Source: Stenotrophomonas rhizophila
GTDB lineage: Bacteria > Pseudomonadota > Gammaproteobacteria > Xanthomonadales > Xanthomonadaceae
Direction of reading: 5' to 3'
NCBI RefSeq assembly: GCF_020857975.1
Contig: NZ_JACWUO010000017.1
Coordinates: forward strand, 19,049-83,048
Length of the DNA: 64,000 nt
Part shown: piece by piece, positions 16,479 to 27,331 of the stretch
How the letters are laid out: each line of letters starts with the position of its first letter
Numbering within the stretch: the stretch's first letter is position 1
The notes under the pieces: generated by a model
What the model was told of the DNA's origin: nothing
The model's database searches: none
The model's input: only the letters and a program-made list of their open reading frames with translations
Translations under genes and position numbers: made by a program

Positions 16479-17843
16479 TCAGGCCTGCTGCAGCTGCGCC
16501 AGGAAGCGCCGCGGCGCGCCGTCGAAACCGCCATTGGACATGAACACCACCTGGTCGCCCGGGCGCACGATCCGGCCCAGCTGCGCCAGCAGCGCATCGG
16601 TGTCGGCCACCGCATGGGCCTGGCCACGCACTGCGGCGATCGCCCCGGCCGCGTCCCAGGCCAGTTCCGGGCGGTGCAGGAACACCACCGCGTCGGCCAG
16701 CGCCAGCGACGGTGGCAGTGCCTGCGCATGCGCGCCCAGCCGCATCGAATTGCTGCGCGGCTCCAGCGCCACCACGATGCGGGCCGCACCGACCTTGGCG
16801 CGCAGTCCTTCCAGCGTGGTGGCGATGGCAGTGGGGTGGTGGGCGAAATCATCGAAGACGGTGATGTCGCCGCTCCGTCCGATCACTTCCATGCGCCGCT
16901 TGACGCTGCGGAACTGCGCCAGCGCCGGGATCACCGTGGCCAGCTCCACGCCCACCGCATGCGCGGCGGCCAGTGCGGCCAGGCCGTTGAGTACGTTGTG
17001 GCGGCCCAGCAGCGGCCAGTGCACTTCACCCACGCGCGTGCCGCGATGGTGCACCACGAATGCACTGCCATCGGCATTGACCAGCTCGGCATGCCATTCC
17101 AGCGACGGATCCAGGCCGAAGCGCTCCACCGGGGTCCAGCAGCCCATCGCCAGCACCTCGGCCAGATGGGCGTCTTCGCCGTTGACGATCAGCCGGCCGC
17201 GCGCGGGCACGGTGCGGATCAGGTGATGGAACTGGCGCTGGATCGCGGCCACGTCCGGGAAGATGTCGGCGTGGTCGTATTCCAGGTTGTTGAGGATGGC
17301 CACCAGCGGCCGGTAGTGCACGAACTTGCTGCGCTTGTCGAAGAAAGCGGTGTCGTACTCGTCGGCCTCGACCACGAACTCGCGGCCCTGGCCGCGCCGC
17401 GCCGACACGCCGAAGTCCTCGGCCACCCCGCCGATCAGGAAGCCCGGCTCGCGCCCGGCCGCCTGCAGCAACCAGGTCAGGATGGTGGTGGTGGTGGTCT
17501 TGCCGTGGGTGCCGGCCACGGCCAGCGTGTCGCGGCCCGGCAGCACCTGCTCGGACAGCCATTGCGCACCGGAAATGTACCGCTGGCCGGCATCGAGCAC
17601 CGCTTCCACGGCCGGGTTGCCACGCGACAAGGCGTTGCCGACGATCACCTCGTCGCAGTCGGCCGCGACGCTGTCGGCGCGGTAGCCCGGGTCCAGCGCG
17701 ATGCCCAGCTGTTCCAGCTGGGTCGACATCGGCGGATAAATCGCCTGGTCGCTGCCATGGACCGTATGGCCCAATTCCCGCGCCAACGCGGCCACGCCGC
17801 CCATGAAGGTGCCGGCAATACCAAGGATATGAATCTTGCTCAT
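16479..17843 (-). CDS. mpl: UDP-MurNAc:L-Ala-gamma-D-Glu-meso-DAP ligase
   Basis: A 454-residue Mur-ligase-family enzyme: Rossmann start IHILGIAGTFMGGVAALARELG, ATP P-loop GTHGKTTTT at 111-119, VEADEYDTAFFDKRSKF, and FDDFAHHPTAIATTL. These are diagnostic of Mpl, which reattaches recycled murein tripeptide to UDP-MurNAc. The protein sits in the cytoplasm and feeds peptidoglycan recycling. The start MSKIHILG is chosen because homology begins there. The upstream 287 bp contain an ATTGTC-N4-GACAAT palindrome. Confidence 0.95.
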   Translation of the reverse strand: MSKIHILGIAGTFMGGVAALARELGHTVHGSDQAIYPPMSTQLEQLGIALDPGYRADSVAADCDEVIVGNALSRGNPAVEAVLDAGQRYISGAQWLSEQVLPGRDTLAVAGTHGKTTTTTILTWLLQAAGREPGFLIGGVAEDFGVSARRGQGREFVVEADEYDTAFFDKRSKFVHYRPLVAILNNLEYDHADIFPDVAAIQRQFHHLIRTVPARGRLIVNGEDAHLAEVLAMGCWTPVERFGLDPSLEWHAELVNADGSAFVVHHRGTRVGEVHWPLLGRHNVLNGLAALAAAHAVGVELATVIPALAQFRSVKRRMEVIGRSGDITVFDDFAHHPTAIATTLEGLRAKVGAARIVVALEPRSNSMRLGAHAQALPPSLALADAVVFLHRPELAWDAAGAIAAVRGQAHAVADTDALLAQLGRIVRPGDQVVFMSNGGFDGAPRRFLAQLQQA

Positions 17844-17879
17844 GCGCTCGATTGTCGCCGATCCCCTGCGGTCTTGGAC

Positions 17880-17895
17880 ATTGTCATCGGACAAT
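17880..17895. promoter_or_regulatory. Operator-like palindrome upstream of mpl
   Basis: ATTGTC (17880-17885), four bases, GACAAT (17890-17895) form a perfect inverted repeat 37-52 bp upstream of the mpl ATG. A further ATTGTC occurs at 17851. No regulator is identified. Confidence 0.3.
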
Positions 17896-18097
17896 TCCTT
17901 GGATCGCTGTAGGGAAATAGCCGAGGGTGTCGGGGAATCCCCGATAGCGGTGTTCTGTGAAGACGGACACAATTCAGCTGGCCAGCCGCAGTACCCCGTA
18001 GGTCCTACTCCCCAAGAGGCCGTCCCCAGGGGAGCTCATGCTGCGGGGCCTTGAGCAAGCCCCTCCGCTGGCACCTTCAAACCGCACGCCTGGCCCT

Positions 18098-18124
18098 TTC
18101 GGGGGCCGGGCGTGTGTGCTTTGC
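18098..18124 (-). terminator. Hairpin after adk
   Basis: An ACGCCTGGCCC...GGGGCCGGGCGT imperfect stem with a short loop lies just past the adk stop codon. It is terminator-like for the minus strand but lacks a clear T-tract. Confidence 0.45.
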
Positions 18125-18130
18125 GCCGGA

Positions 18131-18694
18131 TCAGGCGTGGATGGCCGCGCGGATGCGCGCTTCCACCGCGTCCAGGTCGCCCACGCCATCGACGCGGGCC
18201 AGGGTGCCGCGGCCGGCGTAGAAATCCACCACCGGGGCGGTCTGCTCGTTGTAGACCTGCAGGCGCTGGCGTACCGATTCGGGGTTGTCGTCGGCACGGC
18301 CCTGTTCGGCCGCACGGCCGGCGATGCGCTCGACCAGCAGTTCGGTCGGCACGTCCAGCTGTACTACCGCATCGAGCGGCTGGCCGATCTTGGCCAGCAG
18401 GCTGCCCAGCGCATTGGCCTGGGCCACGTTGCGCGGGTAACCGTCGAGGATGAAGCCATTGGCCACGTCGGCCTGGCCCAGGCGCGATTCCAGCATGCCC
18501 AGCAGGATGTCGTCGGACACCAGGTTGCCGGCATCCATCACCGCCTTGGCCTGCTTGCCCAGCTCACTGCCGGCGGCCACTTCGGCACGCAGCAGGTCGC
18601 CGGTGGAAATGTGCGCAATGGCCAGATGTTCCTTCAGGCGCGTTGCCTGTGTCCCCTTGCCCGAACCGGGCGGTCCCAACAGAACCAATCGCAT
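18131..18694 (-). CDS. adk: Adenylate kinase (short-lid type)
   Basis: A 187-residue adenylate kinase: P-loop GPPGSGKGT (7-15), HISTGDLLRAEVAAGSELGK, DGYPRN and the NPESVRQRLQVY segment. The LID is reduced to GRAAEQGRADDN, the short form. It interconverts ATP + AMP and 2 ADP. The ATG at 18694 begins MRLVLLGPPG; upstream Mets add a non-homologous leader. It is divergent from pfp, whose ATG lies 138 bp away. Confidence 0.96.
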   Translation of the reverse strand: MRLVLLGPPGSGKGTQATRLKEHLAIAHISTGDLLRAEVAAGSELGKQAKAVMDAGNLVSDDILLGMLESRLGQADVANGFILDGYPRNVAQANALGSLLAKIGQPLDAVVQLDVPTELLVERIAGRAAEQGRADDNPESVRQRLQVYNEQTAPVVDFYAGRGTLARVDGVGDLDAVEARIRAAIHA

Positions 18695-18832
18695 CAACCT
18701 GACTCCAACTTGGTAAAAAAGGAAGGGCGCGTGCCCCGGGATTGTCCACAATCACGCTGCACCGCAATACGCGCACTTTACCCCATACCGGTAATGTCTC
18801 TGCAATGTCCCGCCCCCACCTCCGGTGAAACC

Positions 18833-20089
18833 ATGTCCAACGGTACCCTGCTGTACGCCCAGTCAGGCGGCGTCACCGCCGCCATCAATGCCACCGCCTC
18901 GGCCGTGATCAGCACCGCCCGGGCCAAGGGAATCAAGGTCTTGGCCGCGCGCAACGGCATCCTCGGCGCGCTGCGCGAGGAGCTGATCGACACCACCCGG
19001 GAGTCGGCTGCGGCGATCGCCGCGCTGGCCCACACCCCCGGCGGGGCGTTCGGCTCGTGCCGCTACAAGCTCAAGTCGATCGACGCCGACCGGGCCAAGT
19101 ACGCGCGCCTGCTGGAGGTGCTGCGCGCCCACGACGTGCGCTGGTTCCTCTACAACGGCGGCAACGATTCGGCCGATACCGCCTGGAAGGTCTCCCAGCT
19201 GGCCAAGGCGTTCGACTACGACCTGACCTGCATCGGCGTACCCAAGACCATCGACAACGACCTGGCGGTGACCGACACCTGCCCGGGTTTCGGCTCGGCG
19301 GCCAAGTACACCGCCGTGTCGGTGCGCGAGGCGGCGCTGGACGTGGCGGCGATGGCCGAAACCTCGACCAAGGTATTCGTCTATGAGGCGATGGGCCGCC
19401 ATGCCGGTTGGCTGGCGGCGGCCGCCGGCCTGGCCGGGGAAGGCCCCGACGATGCCCCGCATATCATCCTGCTGCCCGAGCGCGCCTATGACGAGGCCGC
19501 GTTCCTGGCCAGGGTCAAGCAGGTGGTCGAGCGGGTCGGCTATTGCGTGGTGGTGGCCTCCGAAGGCATCCAGACCGCCGACGGCCGTTTCATCGCCGAT
19601 GCCGGCGGCGGCAAGGATTCGTTCGGGCATACCCAGCTGGGCGGCGTGGCCTCGCAGCTGGCCGCGCGGGTCAAGGATGCGCTCGGCTACAAGGTGCATT
19701 GGACGATGCCCGACTACCTGCAGCGGTCGGCCCGCCACATCGCGTCCAAGACCGACTGGGAACAGGCCCAGGCGGTGGGCAAGGCCGCAGTGCAGTTCGC
19801 GCTGAAGGGCCACAACGCGGTGATGCCGGTGATCGTGCGCACCAGCGACAAGCCCTACCGCTGGAAGATCGAGGCCGCGCCGCTGCACAAGGTGGCCAAC
19901 CACGAAAAGAAGATGCCGGCCAGCTTCATCGGCAAGGACGGGTTCGGCATCACCGCCAAGGCGCGCGCCTACCTGTCGCCGCTGATCAAGGGCGAGGCGC
20001 CGCTACCGTACGGGGCCGACGGCCTGCCCAAGTACGTCACGCTCAAGAACGTGGCGGTAAAGAAGAAGTTGCCGCCGTTCGAGGGCTGA
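18833..20089 (+). CDS. pfp: Pyrophosphate-dependent 6-phosphofructokinase
   Basis: A 418-residue phosphofructokinase with PPi-type residues: GGNDS (109-113, Asp at the position that is Gly in ATP enzymes) and PKTIDNDL (137-144, Lys in place of the ATP-type Gly). Other motifs are QSGGVTAAINA, PGFGSAAKYT and EAMGRHAGWLAAAAGLA. It phosphorylates fructose-6-phosphate reversibly with PPi. Start: ATG after GGTGAAACC. Together with hppA and ppa nearby it points to glycolysis tied to the pyrophosphate pool. Confidence 0.95.
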   Translation: MSNGTLLYAQSGGVTAAINATASAVISTARAKGIKVLAARNGILGALREELIDTTRESAAAIAALAHTPGGAFGSCRYKLKSIDADRAKYARLLEVLRAHDVRWFLYNGGNDSADTAWKVSQLAKAFDYDLTCIGVPKTIDNDLAVTDTCPGFGSAAKYTAVSVREAALDVAAMAETSTKVFVYEAMGRHAGWLAAAAGLAGEGPDDAPHIILLPERAYDEAAFLARVKQVVERVGYCVVVASEGIQTADGRFIADAGGGKDSFGHTQLGGVASQLAARVKDALGYKVHWTMPDYLQRSARHIASKTDWEQAQAVGKAAVQFALKGHNAVMPVIVRTSDKPYRWKIEAAPLHKVANHEKKMPASFIGKDGFGITAKARAYLSPLIKGEAPLPYGADGLPKYVTLKNVAVKKKLPPFEG

Positions 20090-20096
20090 TACCGGG

Positions 20097-20122
20097 GTAG
20101 GTCCGAGCCACGCTCGGACACC
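20097..20122 (+). repeat. SMAG hairpin after pfp
   Basis: GTAGGTCCGAGCC, a short loop, then GCTCGGACACC form a GTAG-headed hairpin 7 bp after the pfp stop. A second stem is possible between GGTCCGGTC... and ...GGCCGGACC at about 20180-20212. These may end the pfp transcript. Confidence 0.6.
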
Positions 20123-20233
20123 GCGGCGCCGGAACGCGGCGCGGGAATGAAGTCCGACCATGGGTCGAATCCACCGATGGTGGTCCGGTCGCGGCCGACC
20201 GCGGCCGGACCTGCCCATTGCGCCTTGCCTCGG

Positions 20234-20737
20234 TTACCGGCAGGGCTTGCCTTCCACCTTCATCTGCGCGGCGAACATCGGCACCTGCGCGATCTTGCCG
20301 GCGGCGGCCTGTTTCTTGGCCTCTTCCAGGTAGATGCGCGACTGGCCCTGGCCGTCCAGCACCGGCTTCTGCTCCACCGGCATGCGCCAGACCTGCACCA
20401 CCGCCTGCTGCGCCGGGCAGCCGGCATTGGGCACGCGGATCACATCGTTGAGCTTCCAGCCCTTGGCGGTGCTGGGCTGGGCCTTGTCGAAATCGACGAA
20501 CCGCGCGCGCGCCTGGCACTGTTCGCTGGTGCGCACCACGGCGAACTTGTATGGCTGCGCCGGATCGGCGGTGAACATGCCTTCCAGCCGCGCGCAGGCT
20601 TCGGGGATCTGGCGCAGCGTATGCGCCGCACCCACCGCCTGCGGTGCGCCGGCGGCACGTTTCAGTTCGGGGGTTTCAGCGGCGCTGGCGGCCACGGCGG
20701 GCAACAGGGCCAGCCAGAGCAGGTGACGAGCGGACAT
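20234..20737 (-). CDS. Secreted hypothetical protein
   Basis: A 167-residue protein with a signal peptide (MSARHLLWLALLPAVAASAAE). The mature part holds four cysteines (EACARLEGMF, SEQCQAR, AGCPAQQAVVQVW, GKPCR at the C-terminus), suggesting two disulphides in the periplasm. I do not recognise the family. It is convergent with pfp, and its upstream region carries repeats rather than an operon partner. Confidence 0.78.
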   Translation of the reverse strand: MSARHLLWLALLPAVAASAAETPELKRAAGAPQAVGAAHTLRQIPEACARLEGMFTADPAQPYKFAVVRTSEQCQARARFVDFDKAQPSTAKGWKLNDVIRVPNAGCPAQQAVVQVWRMPVEQKPVLDGQGQSRIYLEEAKKQAAAGKIAQVPMFAAQMKVEGKPCR

Positions 20738-21264
20738 GGCGGAACTCCGATGCTGGGGATGGGCCGAGGCTGCCAGCCCATGGCTGAACGGCACGGCAAA
20801 GCCCACAGCCCATCAACCTGCGGCTGGATCTGAAAGCGGCTGGCCAAGCCCCCTGGGTCGGGGGCGGCCGCACAGCGGCGGGGGTCTGGAGGCTGATACG
20901 AGGGGCCCATGGTTTGCGCAGCAAAGCATGGGGCGACAGCGTGAAGGCAATCGCAGGAGCGATGTCCAACATTGCCCCCAAGGGAAGGCGGGTGTAGTGC
21001 GATGGTGCTTCCCCGTGGTTGCCGGCCAGCGGCCGGCACTACCTGGCTGCGGATGGGCTTGCGTGGTTGCCGGCCAGCGGCCGGCACTACCGGTATTCGG
21101 GCTGTGCCCGCATACTGCGGCCACCAGGGATTGCTGAACACCGCCACACGCTTGAAGACCGGGCACGGTCTGCACGGGTTGGTTCAAGGTTGCAGCCCGT
21201 TGTGCCCCCGCGTGGACAGGTTCATCCGTTCGTCTGGATGCCATTCCATCACCCGGGAGGGGAC
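20738..21264. other. Repeat-rich intergenic region before hppA
   Basis: No convincing gene is present in these 527 bp. It contains a GCCCCCTGGGTCGGGGGC hairpin block (20851-20890), an 11-bp-arm hairpin CCATGGTTTGC/GCAAAGCATGG (20907-20931), and two direct copies of a SMAG element at 21018-21042 and 21066-21090. The hppA promoter must lie in the last roughly 170 bp. Confidence 0.6.
21018..21090 (-). repeat. Two tandem SMAG copies, 48 bp apart
   Basis: On the minus strand each copy reads GTAGTGCCGGCCGCTGGCCGGC and then AAC. The copies at 21018-21042 and 21066-21090 are identical over 25 bp and in the same orientation. Confidence 0.85.
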
Positions 21265-23292
<2,028 letters not shown>

Positions 23293-23294
23293 GC

Positions 23295-23324
23295 GCCCCC
23301 GACGGGGCCGGCACCGTCGGGGGC
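23295..23324 (+). terminator. Hairpin after hppA
   Basis: GCCCCCGACGG (23295-23305) pairs perfectly with CCGTCGGGGGC (23314-23324). There is no T-tract. SMAG-like GGCCGGGC blocks follow. Confidence 0.6.
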
Positions 23325-23453
23325 CGTGGTGCCCCGGCCAACGGCCGGGCCAGCGGCCGGGCACCGGACCGCGCAGCCCCTCCCCGATCCGGCGATGACG
23401 GCCTCACCTGCCTGCACCGATAATGGCCGCCACACCTGTCCGGACACCCCACG

Positions 23454-23711
23454 ATGATCACCACCGAACCACGCATGACCAATCTGTTCCTGCAACTGGG
23501 CCTGGAGGCCTCCGAAGCAGCCATCGCCGGCTTCATCGGCAGCCACCAGCTGCCCACCGAGGTCGCCCTGGTCGATGCGCCGTACTGGAATGATGGCCAG
23601 CGCTAGTTCCTGGCCGAGCAGCTCAGATCCGATGCGGACTGGACCATCATCGTAGATGAACTGGGCGAGGCCCTGCATGCCGACGCCGTCGCTCGGCAGA
23701 CCCATGCCTGA
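23454..23711 (+). pseudogene. DUF2789 protein broken by an in-frame TAG
   Basis: Reading from ATG 23454 gives MITTEPRMTNLFLQLGLEAS... and then an in-frame TAG at 23604-23606, after which the same frame continues (FLAEQLRSDADWTIIVDELG) to TGA at 23709. The pattern TNLFxQLGLxx...AxxxFIxxH...APYWNDxQ.xFLxE...DADW matches DUF2789. The TAG sits where the family has a short spacer residue and could come from one CAG-to-TAG change. As it stands it encodes only a 50-residue fragment. A second start at 23475 changes nothing. Confidence 0.75.
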
Positions 23712-23718
23712 CCCCAAC

Positions 23719-23747
23719 CCCAGGGACCGGCCGTGCCGGTCCCTGGG
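23719..23747 (+). terminator. Perfect 12-bp hairpin after the DUF2789 pseudogene
   Basis: CCCAGGGACCGG (23719-23730) pairs with CCGGTCCCTGGG (23736-23747) around a 5-nt loop. No T-run follows. It separates the DUF2789 remnant from the convergent secreted gene. Confidence 0.55.
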
Positions 23748-23815
23748 ACTGCAACGACCCCGCAGCACCCGCAACGGTCCGTGGACTGGCCGCTGGCGAT
23801 GCCAGCCGGCGCCCG

Positions 23816-24325
23816 CTACAGGCAATCGGTCAAGCCGTCATAGATGCTGACGGTGGTTCCCGGCAGCGGCACATGCAGTGCCTTGTCCCCCGCCTGCTCC
23901 AGGGTATGCAGCAGCAGTTCCAATGAAGTTCCCGCCGCCAGCGGCGTCGGGCAGGTCCAGGTGCGCGCGTCCACGTCGATGCCGCCGCTGCCGGTATCCA
24001 CCCAGGCAGTGCTGCCGGTAAAGGTCCAGGCGCAGGCCTGCACCCGCCCGGTGGCCACCGCCACCGAGCAGCGGAACCGCAGCGCCTGCAGGTTGCTGTA
24101 CTCCCCTTCGCAGAAGGTGTCCCCGCAGATGTAGTCGAAGCCGCGCACCAGTTGCGCTTCCACCGCACGGAACCGCGCCCAGCCTTCGCCAGGCGTGGGG
24201 TAGTCGCGGGCGTCCGCATAGGCCGGCGCGACCTGGGCGGGGGCGGTCGCCATGGCGCTCGATACGGCAAGCAGGACAAGCAGCAGCGCAGCGCTGCAGG
24301 AGAGGGAAGTACGGAGGGTAGTCAT
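23816..24325 (-). CDS. Secreted six-cysteine protein (paralogue 1)
   Basis: A 169-residue protein with a signal peptide (LSCSAALLLVLLAVSSAMA) and a mature domain carrying the motif ICGDTFCEGEYSNLQALRFR, then CSV, QACAW, RTWTCP and a C-terminal DCL: six conserved cysteines, so three disulphides are likely. It also has a WVDTGSGGIDVDART strand. The gene next to it encodes a clear paralogue. I know this pattern from xanthomonads without an assigned function. Confidence 0.8.
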   Translation of the reverse strand: MTTLRTSLSCSAALLLVLLAVSSAMATAPAQVAPAYADARDYPTPGEGWARFRAVEAQLVRGFDYICGDTFCEGEYSNLQALRFRCSVAVATGRVQACAWTFTGSTAWVDTGSGGIDVDARTWTCPTPLAAGTSLELLLHTLEQAGDKALHVPLPGTTVSIYDGLTDCL

Positions 24326-24382
24326 GCGCGTGCGCTCCTGGCGGAAGAAACAAGCGGGAGCCGGCCTCATGACCGGCCAGGT

Positions 24383-24874
24383 TCAATGCAGGCAATCAGA
24401 CAGGGCTTCATGGATCGACCGCCCCGAACCGGGCAGCGGCGCCAGCAATGGCCGTGGCCCGGCCAGCGCGGCATGGAACACCTCCACCGGCGTATCCAGC
24501 GCCAGCGGTGCGGCGCAGGCCCAGGTGCGGTTGTCGTCCAGCAGGGCACCGCTGGACGGGTCGACGTCCAGGTTGCCGCCGCCCACCACCAGCACGCAGC
24601 CCTGAAGCGTGCCGCTGGCCGCGCGTACCGAACAGCGGAACTGCAGCGCGATCAGGTTGCTGTACTCGCCTTCGCAGTAAGTGTCGGGGCAAATCTCGTC
24701 GAAATCGGCGATCAGCCGATCCTGCAGGTCATAGAAACGGTCCCAGTTGGCCTCATCGGTGGGGAAATCGATCAGATCGACGAAGGCCGCCGCGCGCGCC
24801 GGGGCAACGGCGGCAGCCAGCAGCAGGGCCAACGCCAGGGTGGGCAGTACACGCAGGATCGGGTTCATCGCCAT
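24383..24874 (-). CDS. Secreted six-cysteine protein (paralogue 2)
   Basis: A 163-residue protein (161 if the ATG at 24868 is used) with a signal peptide ending ALLLAAAVAPARAA. The mature domain repeats the partner's signature: FDEICPDTYCEGEYSNLIAL, then QFRCSV, GCVL, RTWACA and DCLH. It precedes paralogue 1 by 57 bp in the same orientation, consistent with tandem duplication and one transcript. Function unknown. Confidence 0.8.
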   Translation of the reverse strand: MAMNPILRVLPTLALALLLAAAVAPARAAAFVDLIDFPTDEANWDRFYDLQDRLIADFDEICPDTYCEGEYSNLIALQFRCSVRAASGTLQGCVLVVGGGNLDVDPSSGALLDDNRTWACAAPLALDTPVEVFHAALAGPRPLLAPLPGSGRSIHEALSDCLH

Positions 24875-25136
24875 GCTCCAGAAGGGCTGTGGCCAGCATC
24901 GCGCGCGCACCGGCCATGCACTATCGGCAATCCCGGAACTGCCCGTCGGTCCAGTGCGGCCCGGGCCGTCGCCGGCAGCCTGGGCGGCGGGTCGGCAAAC
25001 CCCGACCCGGGCGCCCCGCCCGGCAACCGCCGATGCCCCGGCGCAGCCTTTCCTGCCCCCGCCGCTGCACGGCACGCGGCAAAGGCATAAAATGTCGGAC
25101 TTTGCGCCCCCTTATCCCCCTCAGCTGGAGCACACC

Positions 25137-25673
25137 ATGGGTCTGGAACTCGTTTCGCCGGGCAAGAATCCGCCGGAAGAAATCAACGTCATCATCGAGA
25201 TCCCGAAGGACTCGGAGCCGGTGAAGTACGAAGTGGACAAGGAAACCGGCGCGATCTTCGTCGACCGCATCCTGTCCACCCCGATGCGCTACCCCTGCAA
25301 CTACGGCTACGTGCCGAGCACCCTGTGCGGCGATGGCGACCCGGCCGACGTGCTGGTGGTGCTGCCGCTGCCGCTGGTGCCCGGTTCGGTGGTGCGCTGC
25401 CGTCCGGTCGGCGTGCTCAAGATGAGCGATGAGGCCGGCAGCGACGAGAAGATCCTGGCCGTGCCGATCTCCAAGGTGTTCAGCGGCTACGCCCACGTCG
25501 AAGACATCGGGCAGGTGTCCAGCCACTGGCTGGAGCGCATCGGCCACTTCTTCGAGCACTACAAGGATCTGGAAAAGGGCAAGTGGGTCAAGCTCGACGG
25601 CTGGGGCGGCGCGGCCGAAGCCAAGCAGATTCTGGTCGATGCCCACCAGCGTTACCTCGGCAACATCGCCTGA
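25137..25673 (+). CDS. ppa: Inorganic pyrophosphatase (family I)
   Basis: A 178-residue soluble PPase with the signature GDGDPADVLVVLP and the conserved MRYPCNYGYVPSTL, HVEDIGQVSSHWLERIGHFF and KGKWVKLDGWG segments. It hydrolyses PPi to two phosphates in the cytoplasm. It lies 1.9 kb past hppA, in the same orientation. ATG 25137 is supported by a CTGGAG ribosome site. A long-stem terminator follows. Confidence 0.96.
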   Translation: MGLELVSPGKNPPEEINVIIEIPKDSEPVKYEVDKETGAIFVDRILSTPMRYPCNYGYVPSTLCGDGDPADVLVVLPLPLVPGSVVRCRPVGVLKMSDEAGSDEKILAVPISKVFSGYAHVEDIGQVSSHWLERIGHFFEHYKDLEKGKWVKLDGWGGAAEAKQILVDAHQRYLGNIA

Positions 25674-25682
25674 GACTGAACG

Positions 25683-25730
25683 ACATCGCCCTGGCGCAGC
25701 CGCGCCAGAGCGATGTGCATCACGTTTTTT
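25683..25730 (+). terminator. Strong terminator after ppa
   Basis: ACATCGC-C-CTGGCGC (25683-25697) pairs with GCGCCAG-A-GCGATGT (25702-25716) in a 14-bp stem with one mismatch and a 4-nt loop. After 8 nt comes TTTTTT (25725-25730). Confidence 0.75.
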
Positions 25731-25825
25731 GAAGGCGGCACATCACTATTTGCGCCGAATTGGGTACATTGCGTCTTCACATCGTCCACGGTGGGCTTCA
25801 CCGTGGTCAGACAGGGGACCGTGTC

Positions 25826-26947
25826 GTGCGCATTCTGCTAGTTGGGGACCAGGCCAGCCTCTCGGCTGAGCTGATCGATTTCATTGCCGATCTTGGGGAA
25901 GAGTGGCAACCGCTGACCGCTGCCGATGGGCAGTCCGCCATGAGCATCGTCGCGAGCACCGCGGTGGATGCGGTCATCGCCTGCCCGGCCCTGCCCGATC
26001 TCAATGCCACCACCCTGCTGGGGCAGATCCGTACGCTGCGCCCGGAAACCATCCGCATCGCGCTGGTCGACGCCGAGCAGGGCAACCGCCCGCCGCCGGC
26101 GCGCCTGATCGGCGTGGCGCACCGCTTCCTGCCGCTGCCGCTGGCACCGGAAGTGCTGCTTGAAGCCCTGACCAGCCTGGAAGAGCTGCGTGAGCTGCTG
26201 GACAGCGCGCGCCTGCGCAGCGCGATCGGCCGGATCGAGAAGCTGCCCTCGCCGCCGCACCTGTACCTGAGCCTGACCCAGGCCCTGGAACACGACGACG
26301 ACACCAATACCGCCGATGTCTCCAAGCTGGTGTCGGCCGACCCGGCCATTGCGGCCAAGGTGCTGCAGCTGTCCAACTCGGCGTTCTTCAACAGCGGCCG
26401 GACCATTTCCGACCTGCGCACCGCGGTAACCCGGCTGGGCCTGTCGACCCTGCGCGACCTGGTACTGGCCAGCGAAGTGTTCTCCGCCTCGGCGCTGTCC
26501 GGTGCCGAGCGCAACTCGCTGCAGCAGCGCGCATTGCTGGCCTCGCGTCTGGCGGCCAAGCTGCTGCCCGACTCCAGCGCCGAGCTGGGCGCCACCGCCG
26601 CGCTGCTGGCCGACATCGGCCTGCTGCTGCCGGGCGTGCGCAACGAACGTGGCGAGCCGGCCGATGCCGCCGACGACCGCCCCGGCCACGCCGAGGCCGG
26701 CGCCTACCTGCTGGGCCTGTGGGGCCTGCCGATGCCGATCATCGAAGCGGTGGCCTTCCACCTGCAGCCGCAGAAGTCCAACACGCGCAGCTTCTGGGTG
26801 ACCGGTGCGGTGCACGTTGCGCTGGCGCTGATCAACGGCGACCCGGTCGACGAGGAGTACCTGCAACGCGCCGGCGTGCTCAACAAGCTGCCGCAGTGGC
26901 GCGAGCATGCCAATGCACTGATGGGGCTGGTCGCCAGCGAGGCCTGA
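25826..26947 (+). CDS. HDOD domain protein with degenerate receiver
   Basis: A 373-residue protein starting at GTG (VRILLVGDQASLSAEL), preceded by AGGGG. Residues 1-115 resemble a CheY-like receiver: the phosphoacceptor region reads AVIACPALPD, so the usual Asp may be replaced, and the rest follows receiver spacing. Residues about 130-330 are an HDOD domain (LVSADPAIAAKVLQLSNSAFF, LGLSTLRDLVLASEVF, AALLADIGLLLPG, HAEAGAYLLGLWGLP). HDOD proteins act in signalling, often with c-di-GMP. Partners are not visible. Confidence 0.85.
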   Translation: MRILLVGDQASLSAELIDFIADLGEEWQPLTAADGQSAMSIVASTAVDAVIACPALPDLNATTLLGQIRTLRPETIRIALVDAEQGNRPPPARLIGVAHRFLPLPLAPEVLLEALTSLEELRELLDSARLRSAIGRIEKLPSPPHLYLSLTQALEHDDDTNTADVSKLVSADPAIAAKVLQLSNSAFFNSGRTISDLRTAVTRLGLSTLRDLVLASEVFSASALSGAERNSLQQRALLASRLAAKLLPDSSAELGATAALLADIGLLLPGVRNERGEPADAADDRPGHAEAGAYLLGLWGLPMPIIEAVAFHLQPQKSNTRSFWVTGAVHVALALINGDPVDEEYLQRAGVLNKLPQWREHANALMGLVASEA

Positions 26948-27331
26948 GCGCAAGCCGCAACGATGACGCACCTCCCCATGCCCTGACCGGCGTGGCGCCC
27001 ATGGCGACCGCCCGTGAGGCGCACGCCAGTGCGCGCATTTACCTGCCCTTCGCGGCATTTCACCCCCGGTGCGGTACGCGCACAGGGTTGGACTGGCCGT
27101 GCCCGGCCCGCCGCTGCCGCTCCATTTGTGCCCGCAGCGCCTGTCCCTGCAGGCGTTGCGCCGCTGCCAGATCGGATGATCGCCAGATTCAATCGGGTAC
27201 AACTTATTGTATTTCCGGATCTTTACAAGGATCTCTATCCACCGCGATAGCGGAAATCCACAGACTGCGCGCCAATCAGGGCTTGGTGTCGTATCAGGCC
27301 TTGCATCCTTTCACTCCTGAACGGCTCGCAT
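26948..27331. other. Intergenic region before the autotransporter
   Basis: These 384 bp carry no credible gene. The last 150 bp, from about 27180, are AT-richer (TTCAATCGGGTACAACTTAT, TTGTATTTCCGG) than the surroundings, the expected place for the autotransporter promoter. No SMAG repeat or clear hairpin is seen. Confidence 0.5.
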
